Below are positions 61,901 to 64,000 of a stretch of 64,000 nucleotides of DNA, one piece after another (the stretch's first letter is position 1; every line of letters begins with the position of its first letter). The stretch lies in assembly GCF_030463565.1 (NCBI RefSeq), contig NC_134644.1, positions 126,419,388-126,483,387 on the forward strand, read 5' to 3'. The notes under the pieces were generated by a model. It had not been told where the DNA came from, did not search any database, and worked only from the letters and a program-made list of their open reading frames with translations. The DNA comes from Pelecanus crispus. Lineage: Eukaryota; Chordata; Aves; Pelecaniformes; Pelecanidae. A program made the translations under genes and the position numbers.

Positions 61901-63829
61901 AAAGGACCTCTAACATCATCATTCCAATCATCAACCCAACACTACCATGCCCGCTAAACCATATCCCGAAGTGCCACATCTGCCCGTTTTTTTGAACACC
62001 ACCAGGGATGGTGACTCCACCACCTCTCTGGGCAGCCTATTCCAATGCCTGACCACCCTTTCCGTGAAGAAATTTTTCCTAATATCCAACCTAAACCTCC
62101 CCTGGTGCAGCTTGAGCCCATTTCCTCTTGTCCTGTCGCTAGCTACTTGGGAGAAGAGACCAACACCCACCTCACTACAACCTCCTTTCAGGTAGCTGTA
62201 GAGCGCGATAAGGTCTCCCCTCAGCCTCCTCTTCTCTAGGCTAAACAACCCCAGTTCCCTCAGCCACTCCTCATAAGGCCTGTGCTCCAGACCCTTCACC
62301 AGCTTCATTGCCCTTCTCTGAACACGCTCCAGCACCTCAATGTCTTTCTTGTACTGAGGGGCCCAACACTGGACACAGCATAAAGACACCCATAGGAGTT
62401 TAATGTGCCAAAGCCACAACAAAGAGCACAGTGTTTATCCAAGCACCCTGCTCTCCCTCCAGCTAAGGCCTCTGTGCATGCAGGCCTGCCCCTTCCTCCC
62501 CCCCTCACCGCCTCCAGGGACTCCCCCCCCCCCCCCCCCCCCGCCTCCACAGCTGCATCCTCCGTATGGCCATGCCGCAGCAGGCTGCAGAGGGAAGGCA
62601 GTCAGGGGGCCGGGGCAGAGGTAAATACGGCTTCGGAGACAGGCAGCAGCGGGGGAGCCTTTGCAGGCCTGGGGGGTGCTTACCTTGTGGGGCCCCACAA
62701 CAGCACCTTCACCTTCAGCCAATGAAATATAACCAAAATTCACCCCCAGTGTACTTTAGTTTTCAACTTCCAAGGAGAGTTGGGACTTTAAGGTATCACC
62801 AGAGCAAGAGTAACAGCCAGTATTCATCAACACAGCAACATCTTCTGAGTAAAAAGCAGAAGAGTTCAGATTTTTACCTCAATGCAACTACATAATCATT
62901 AATAAGGAACATCCTGTTCTGCTACACCTATTCAAAGACATTAATTCAGAGAAGCCAAAAAGCAAGTTGTTCTTTAAATGTTACTAAAATTCAGAAGTCA
63001 AAGGGCAGAATCAATATTTTGCCAAGTTAGTTCTGCACAAATGGTTCTCTGTAATGCCTACTAACATACCTGTTCCACCATACTGAAATGATAAAGTACA
63101 GTAAAGAGTTGGGAACAGAGTAGATGTTACGAAACCTGCAGCATTATACTTATTGCAAAGCTAAACACTAGCTACATCATGAAACACTGCATATTTTCAT
63201 TTTCCCTGTAGACAAGCAAACTGGCCCTAAGTTTTGGTTAAAAGAAAAAAAGTGGAAGTATTTAGGCATCTTTCCAGAATTCTTTTTGTCCAAAATAGCT
63301 CAAAGTTCACCAATTTTCCAAAACACCCTCCCCAACCTCCCCCCTCCATCTGCTAGAAAAAGCTATAAAAAGCAGCAGGTGCATCCCAAACACACAAGCC
63401 TCTGTTGTACATAAGGGATAGTCAACAGATACCTAAAGAGCTACAGCAGAAAGCATTTCAGGATGAGGAAATTTAGTTTACAGGTATTAGATTAGAGCTC
63501 GATTTGACACAAAAAAGCGTGGTTTTAAAAAAAAAAAAAGAGAAACCACTAGCCACAAAGAAAACACTGATCCCCTTATGAAATTAGCCTGTATAGTTAG
63601 ACATATTGAAAAAAAGACATATTTCAAATCATAATGGCAAAAAGAGTTATTGCAAAATTTCAAAAAGTCTCCTACATTACATTTCTGCAGCCAGCTGTAA
63701 CAGCCTTCACTAGAGAGGTCTGTAACACTCAAAGGATACATGCAACATAGTGGTTTAAGAATTCATGATCTGATGCAGGCATGGACTGAAGAAAGCACTC
63801 TCTGTAAGACTCAAACCAAGGAGTAGTAG
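19866..63829 (-). CDS. TRAPPC8: TRAPPC8, trafficking protein particle complex subunit 8 (27 coding exons in window; 5' end outside)
   Basis: TRAPPC8 is the metazoan relative of yeast Trs85 and defines the TRAPPIII complex, which activates Rab1/Ypt1 in ER-Golgi traffic and autophagy. I recognise the protein throughout, for example [71 protein letters not shown] and the C-terminal [15 protein letters not shown]. Twenty-seven exons with AG/GT boundaries join to 1312 codons including the TGA at 19866-19868, after a 2-nt partial first codon, with no phase conflict. The N-terminal half forms the Trs85-like and helical-repeat region, and the C-terminal half (from about 42.6 kb downwards) is beta-rich, Ig-like. 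The first ~115 residues and the promoter lie beyond 64000. Introns carry CR1 and LTR insertions. An extra in-frame exon may exist at 25355-25402. All exons look intact, so the gene is expected to be functional. Confidence 0.97.
20101..22184 (-). other. TRAPPC8: last TRAPPC8 intron
   Basis: About 2.1 kb of AT-rich intron. I see short CA-rich stretches near 20431 and 20605 and no gene or recognisable transposon. Confidence 0.6.
22185..22274 (-). CDS. TRAPPC8: TRAPPC8 exon
   Basis: 90 nt. It encodes [20 protein letters not shown] and MIDLRHKTT. The acceptor is ctcttcacag and the donor is CAACAAG|gtaatg. Confidence 0.97.
23777..23922 (-). CDS. TRAPPC8: TRAPPC8 exon
   Basis: 146 nt. It encodes [20 protein letters not shown] and [20 protein letters not shown] sequence (here [20 protein letters not shown]). 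The acceptor is gtgtttcag and the donor is AAAAG|gttagt. Confidence 0.96.
25355..25402 (-). CDS. TRAPPC8: candidate TRAPPC8 cassette exon (48 nt, in frame)
   Basis: On the minus strand a good pyrimidine tract ending gtcttttgtag precedes 48 nt that read [16 protein letters not shown] without a stop. A donor, CAG|gtaatt, follows. The exons on either side are phase 0 here, so inclusion would add exactly 16 residues without shifting the frame. The mammalian protein I know does not contain this segment, so it is either an alternative exon or a chance match. The combination of acceptor, donor, length and open frame is better than I would expect by accident. Confidence 0.45.
26575..26677 (-). mobile_element. 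CR1 LINE 3' fragment
   Basis: Read on the minus strand, this is the last ~100 bp of a CR1, ending in the octamer repeat (plus strand ATAGAATCATAGAATC). It closely matches the 3' end of the element at 15629-18262, including ACTGGATGATCTTAAA. It is severely 5'-truncated and lies in a TRAPPC8 intron, in the sense orientation. Confidence 0.92.
31830..31931 (-). CDS. TRAPPC8: TRAPPC8 exon
   Basis: 102 nt, phase 0. It encodes [20 protein letters not shown] and [13 protein letters not shown]. The acceptor is attctgcag and the donor is AAGCAG|gtaatc. The following intron, about 7.9 kb, is the longest in the window. Confidence 0.97.
32499..32684 (-). CDS. TRAPPC8: TRAPPC8 exon
   Basis: 186 nt, phase 0 at both ends. 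It encodes [20 protein letters not shown], a variable linker, and [19 protein letters not shown]. The acceptor is tcttccag and the donor is GGAAG|gtatgt. Confidence 0.96.
34379..34419 (-). CDS. TRAPPC8: TRAPPC8 small exon (41 nt)
   Basis: It encodes [13 protein letters not shown]. The acceptor is atcccttag and the donor is AACAG|gtaggt. Its length is not a multiple of three, so skipping it would shift the frame. Confidence 0.95.
34535..34603 (-). CDS. TRAPPC8: TRAPPC8 exon
   Basis: 69 nt. It encodes [20 protein letters not shown] plus LE. The acceptor is tctttcag and the donor is TAGAAG|gtaggt. It is separated by only 115 bp from the next exon. Confidence 0.95.
35507..35603 (-). CDS. TRAPPC8: TRAPPC8 exon
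   Basis: 97 nt. It encodes [20 protein letters not shown] and [12 protein letters not shown]. The acceptor chosen is cttccttag|AGT. The alternative AG two bases downstream would break the frame. The donor is ACAAAG|gtgtgt. Confidence 0.94.
36752..36899 (-). CDS. TRAPPC8: TRAPPC8 exon
   Basis: 148 nt. It encodes [20 protein letters not shown], then [20 protein letters not shown] and DVENINT. The acceptor is tttcctag and the donor is ATACT|gtaagt. The preceding intron carries an old solo LTR. Confidence 0.96.
38395..38955 (+). mobile_element. solo LTR of an avian endogenous retrovirus, diverged
   Basis: A 561-bp LTR flanked by the 5-bp direct repeat CCAGG (38390-38394 and 38956-38960). It starts TGTGCTCATTTT and ends GGTTAAACCACACCA. 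A TATAAA lies at 38667-38672 and an ATTAAA polyadenylation signal at 38823-38828, at the same relative places as in the copy at 59912-60481. No internal retroviral genes remain, so it is a product of LTR-LTR recombination. It lies in a TRAPPC8 intron, antisense to the gene, and is older than the second copy. Confidence 0.88.
40027..40469 (-). CDS. TRAPPC8: TRAPPC8 exon (largest, 443 nt)
   Basis: This is the longest coding exon. It encodes [57 protein letters not shown] and [20 protein letters not shown], highly conserved Ig-like-domain sequence. The acceptor is cctatacag and the donor is AATGTG|gtaagt. Its last complete codons differ from the mammalian KIRHR-type sequence (here KMCHR across the junction). 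Confidence 0.98.
40560..40872 (+). mobile_element. CR1 LINE 3' fragment, diverged
   Basis: This contains the end of CR1 ORF2 (frame 40525-40794: [35 protein letters not shown]) and a CR1-like 3' UTR ending near ATATTCTAATTCTG, a decayed octamer tail. About 25 residues between KRVV and the following REVVD are missing relative to the 15.6-18.2 kb element. It is antisense to TRAPPC8 and sits about 90 bp upstream of the acceptor of the 443-nt exon. Confidence 0.92.
41241..41398 (-). CDS. TRAPPC8: TRAPPC8 exon
   Basis: 158 nt. It encodes [20 protein letters not shown], then [20 protein letters not shown] and EEMPLLE. The acceptor is ttgtttcag and the donor is GGAG|gtatgt. Confidence 0.97.
42454..42580 (-). 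CDS. TRAPPC8: TRAPPC8 exon
   Basis: 127 nt. It encodes [20 protein letters not shown] and [15 protein letters not shown]. The acceptor is tctccacag and the donor is AGACAG|gtaagt. Confidence 0.97.
42843..43151 (-). mobile_element. CR1 LINE 3' fragment, another subfamily
   Basis: The minus-strand copy begins on the plus strand with AGAATCATAGAATGGTTGAA, the reverse complement of a CR1 tail. It continues with the GGGCAGCCTGTGCCCAGT block, typical of the region encoding the CR1 ORF2 C-terminus. It is diverged from the 15.6 kb element and lies in a TRAPPC8 intron in the sense orientation. Confidence 0.9.
43287..43361 (-). CDS. TRAPPC8: TRAPPC8 exon
   Basis: 75 nt, phase 0 at both ends. It encodes [20 protein letters not shown] and EETKV. 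The acceptor is tcttctcag and the donor is AAAGTG|gtaagt. A CR1 fragment ends about 135 bp into the following intron. Confidence 0.95.
44437..44567 (-). CDS. TRAPPC8: TRAPPC8 exon
   Basis: 131 nt. It encodes [20 protein letters not shown], then [18 protein letters not shown], the start of the beta-rich, Ig-like C-terminal half. The acceptor is tttttaatag and the donor is GAGCTG|gtaagg. Confidence 0.96.
44760..44954 (-). CDS. TRAPPC8: TRAPPC8 exon
   Basis: 195 nt. It encodes [40 protein letters not shown] and [13 protein letters not shown]. The acceptor is catactag and the donor is TAGAAG|gtaaag. Confidence 0.97.
45695..45803 (-). CDS. TRAPPC8: TRAPPC8 exon
   Basis: 109 nt. It encodes [20 protein letters not shown] and [16 protein letters not shown]. 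The acceptor is ttgctccag and the donor is CAGAAG|gttaga. Confidence 0.97.
46893..47117 (-). CDS. TRAPPC8: TRAPPC8 exon
   Basis: 225 nt, phase 0 at both ends. It encodes [40 protein letters not shown] and the [20 protein letters not shown] block. The acceptor is tttcttgcag and the donor is ATAAG|gtaaat. Confidence 0.97.
47118..49233 (-). other. TRAPPC8: TRAPPC8 intron, nothing recognised
   Basis: About 2.1 kb of AT-rich intron. Frames of up to about 109 codons occur on both strands and show no resemblance to known proteins. I see no transposon. Confidence 0.55.
49234..49365 (-). CDS. TRAPPC8: TRAPPC8 exon
   Basis: 132 nt, phase 0 at both ends. It encodes [19 protein letters not shown], then [20 protein letters not shown] and SKAGQ. 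The acceptor is tgaaatag and the donor is GCCAG|gtaagt. Confidence 0.97.
50931..51036 (-). CDS. TRAPPC8: TRAPPC8 exon
   Basis: 106 nt. It encodes [20 protein letters not shown] and [15 protein letters not shown]. The acceptor is tttgcttcag and the donor is GCGAG|gtaaaa. Confidence 0.97.
51383..52361 (+). mobile_element. avian LTR-like interspersed repeat, copy 2
   Basis: Related to the block at 1844-2941. It shares GGTGGG...CAGGTGCCCACCAA at the start, TTGCGGTCAGTTCAT in the middle, GCTCCAGCATGGGTCC-type internal repeats, and ACCAAAATCTTGC...TGCAATACAG at the end. Divergence and small deletions, such as the missing GAGCCTGGCTGGAT near the start, mark it as old. It lies in a TRAPPC8 intron, antisense. 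The boundaries are approximate. Confidence 0.7.
52564..52664 (-). CDS. TRAPPC8: TRAPPC8 exon
   Basis: 101 nt. It encodes [18 protein letters not shown] and [15 protein letters not shown]. The acceptor is tcttgtag and the donor is TGCAA|gtatgt. An LTR-like repeat lies about 200 bp into the following intron. Confidence 0.97.
52665..53993 (-). other. TRAPPC8: TRAPPC8 intron, nothing recognised
   Basis: About 1.3 kb of AT-rich intron without a recognisable repeat or exon. Confidence 0.55.
53994..54144 (-). CDS. TRAPPC8: TRAPPC8 exon
   Basis: 151 nt. It encodes [19 protein letters not shown], then [19 protein letters not shown] and [12 protein letters not shown]. This is a nearly invariant part of the helical-repeat region. 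The acceptor is tatttatag and the donor is CACTG|gttggt. Confidence 0.97.
54493..54511. repeat. G19 homopolymer
   Basis: Nineteen G residues, then C and GGG, inside a TRAPPC8 intron. On the transcribed (minus) strand it is a C run. Such runs are unstable and error-prone in sequencing, so the exact length is doubtful. Confidence 0.9.
55523..55638 (-). CDS. TRAPPC8: TRAPPC8 exon
   Basis: 116 nt. It encodes [19 protein letters not shown], then [20 protein letters not shown]. The acceptor is ctttttgcag and the donor is TTGCT|gtaagt. Spliced phase is consistent with both neighbours. Confidence 0.97.
55639..57115 (-). other. TRAPPC8: TRAPPC8 intron, nothing recognised
   Basis: About 1.5 kb of AT-rich intron with no recognisable exon or transposon. 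Confidence 0.55.
57116..57363 (-). CDS. TRAPPC8: TRAPPC8 exon
   Basis: 248 nt. It begins with the variable segment [16 protein letters not shown] and ends in the highly conserved [19 protein letters not shown] and [16 protein letters not shown]. The acceptor is tctcaattag and the donor is GATCAG|gtcagt. Confidence 0.96.
57364..58833 (-). other. TRAPPC8: TRAPPC8 intron, nothing recognised
   Basis: About 1.5 kb of intron. Short frames at 57.4-57.9 and 58.3-58.6 kb show no family resemblance. An A run is present at about 57809. Confidence 0.55.
58834..58921 (-). CDS. TRAPPC8: TRAPPC8 exon with a C31 pyrimidine tract
   Basis: 88 nt. It encodes [17 protein letters not shown] and PDGLDSEIK. It belongs to a variable linker region, and vertebrate TRAPPC8 is less conserved here. 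The acceptor reads C-run, ggcag|GAT: 31 consecutive C residues end 5 bases before the exon. The donor is AAAG|gtattt. Confidence 0.93.
58927..58957. repeat. G31 homopolymer at a TRAPPC8 splice acceptor
   Basis: Thirty-one consecutive G residues on the plus strand, which is C31 on the transcribed strand. The run ends 5 nt before the exon at 58834-58921 and serves as its pyrimidine tract. A further GGGG follows after two A residues. Confidence 0.92.
59912..60481 (+). mobile_element. solo LTR of an avian endogenous retrovirus
   Basis: A 570-bp LTR with TG...CA ends (TGTCCTGGTTTCGGCTGGG ... AAACCACGACA), flanked by the perfect 5-bp duplication GTAGC (59907-59911 and 60482-60486). A TATATAAA box (60169-60176) and an ATTAAA (60345-60350) give a recognisable U3-R-U5 layout, with an ATT-rich stretch between them. 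No gag, pol or env remains. The 5-bp duplication would fit an ERVL- or ERV1-like group, but I cannot assign the family. It is antisense to TRAPPC8, in the intron before exon 58834-58921. Confidence 0.93.
60169..60176 (+). promoter_or_regulatory. TATA box of the solo LTR
   Basis: TATATAAA within the LTR, about 260 bp from its start and 170 bp before its polyadenylation signal. The matching position in the 38.4 kb copy has TATAAA. It could in principle start an antisense transcript in the TRAPPC8 intron. Confidence 0.6.
60679..60832 (-). CDS. TRAPPC8: TRAPPC8 exon
   Basis: 154 nt. It encodes [20 protein letters not shown] through [17 protein letters not shown]. The acceptor is tttttcag and the donor is CCAG|gtatta. 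A solo LTR lies in the next intron, about 200 bp downstream of this exon's donor. Confidence 0.96.
61233..61407 (-). CDS. TRAPPC8: TRAPPC8 exon
   Basis: 175 nt. It encodes [18 protein letters not shown] and [21 protein letters not shown] sequence (here [19 protein letters not shown]), up to STGEEQ. The acceptor is gaatttag and the donor is CAAAG|gtgggt. It is conserved with mammalian TRAPPC8 over its full length. Confidence 0.96.
61721..61819 (-). mobile_element. CR1 LINE 3' fragment, diverged
   Basis: The plus strand starts CAGAATCATAACAACATTTAGG, a decayed octamer tail, followed by AAGATCATCCAGTCC and the TTAACCTAACACTAC block of the CR1 3' UTR. It is truncated to about 100 bp and lies just beside another CR1 in the same orientation. 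Confidence 0.85.
61882..62379 (-). mobile_element. CR1 LINE 3' fragment with ORF2 C-terminus
   Basis: Minus-strand frame 62422-61931 contains [40 protein letters not shown] and [16 protein letters not shown], the C-terminus of CR1 ORF2. Near the end the frame shifts after FKK, so the native ...[12 protein letters not shown] terminus is lost. The truncation point on the 5' side is near 62379, where CR1 similarity stops at VQCWAP. It is about 500 bp long and in the TRAPPC8 sense orientation. Confidence 0.94.
62430..62745. other. GC-rich block of unknown origin with a C20 run
   Basis: This block is far richer in G+C than the rest of the intron and contains several CpGs, a C20 run (62523-62542) and CAGCAGGCTGCAGAGG-type text. 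Overlapping frames on both strands are open only because of composition. A donor-like AGAG|gtaaat lies on the plus strand at about 62620. On the minus strand AAG|gtaagc occurs at about 62684, and an ATTGG (inverted CCAAT) element lies at about 62720. It could be an intronic CpG-rich regulatory element, a transposon 5' region beside the CR1, or foreign repeat sequence. Confidence 0.3.
62746..63739 (-). other. TRAPPC8: TRAPPC8 intron, nothing recognised
   Basis: AT-rich intron sequence leading to the first TRAPPC8 exon in the window. I recognise no exon or repeat. Confidence 0.55.
63740..63829 (-). CDS. TRAPPC8: TRAPPC8 exon (first in window)
   Basis: 90 nt, starting with the last 2 nt of a codon. 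It reads [17 protein letters not shown] and [10 protein letters not shown], matching TRAPPC8 near human residue 117. The acceptor is gtattccag and the donor is T|gtatcc. Earlier exons lie beyond the window. Confidence 0.93.
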
Positions 63830-64000
63830 CTGGAATACACAATAAGATAGGATGAATTAGAATACTCAGCAAAACTTGTTTACTCATTTATGAAAAGGAA
63901 ATATGAAAGACTACACCTAAAAGTAAAGCTTGCAACCTCTGACAAGGTTTGCATGGCAGGGGAAAGAAGGGGGAATAGTCTAAGGAGAAAGCATCTAAAA

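Noticed and set aside
62305..62743. Glycine- and proline-rich frames around the C20 run
   Set aside because: They translate a homopolymer and GC-rich sequence. Both strands are open and no domain is present.
1..64000. CRISPR arrays, tRNA or rRNA genes, and bacterial-type operons
   Set aside because: None were seen. The window is vertebrate nuclear DNA, and the repeats present are transposons, microsatellites and a minisatellite-like array.

Overview
The window is vertebrate nuclear DNA and almost certainly avian. Three lines of evidence point to a bird: several CR1-family LINEs, including one with a long open reverse-transcriptase frame; two solo LTRs of a TGTCCTGG...CACGACA-type family that I know from bird genomes; and two copies of another bird-type LTR-like repeat. 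Genes have introns with GT-AG splice sites, so most short open frames here are chance.

The main gene is TRAPPC8 (Trs85-related subunit of the TRAPPIII tethering and Rab1-exchange complex). It lies on the minus strand from 63829 down to a stop codon at 19866-19868. I could place 27 coding exons, all with GT-AG boundaries. Their lengths sum to 3938 nt, and after a 2-nt partial first codon they give exactly 1312 codons including the stop. The protein's first ~115 residues (estimated from the human protein) are encoded beyond the right edge. A further 48-nt in-frame block at 25355-25402 with good splice signals may be an unannotated cassette exon. One acceptor (exon 58834-58921) has a run of 31 C residues as its pyrimidine tract.

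The left third (1-19.8 kb) has no clearly intact host gene. Its most interesting content is at about 9.4-11.6 kb, plus strand: an intronless, frameshifted and stop-containing copy of CATSPERD, the delta auxiliary subunit of the sperm CatSper calcium channel. It runs from near the N-terminus through the transmembrane segment to a terminal stop. CatSper genes are generally reported as lost in birds, so this looks like a molecular fossil. Intronless copies are themselves unusual in birds, because CR1 rarely retroposes cellular mRNA. Around it are an LTR-like repeat (1.84-2.94 kb), a ~182-bp tandem repeat (7.3-7.9 kb), an unclassified CpG-containing block (8.5-8.9 kb), and a 5'-truncated CR1 with an 843-codon open frame (15.6-18.26 kb).

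Transposons also mark the TRAPPC8 introns. CR1 fragments lie at 26.6, 40.6, 42.8, 61.7 and 61.9-62.4 kb. Solo LTRs with 5-bp target duplications lie at 38.4-39.0 and 59.9-60.5 kb, both antisense to the gene. The second LTR-like repeat is at 51.4-52.4 kb. A GC-rich block with a C20 run at 62.4-62.75 kb remains unexplained.
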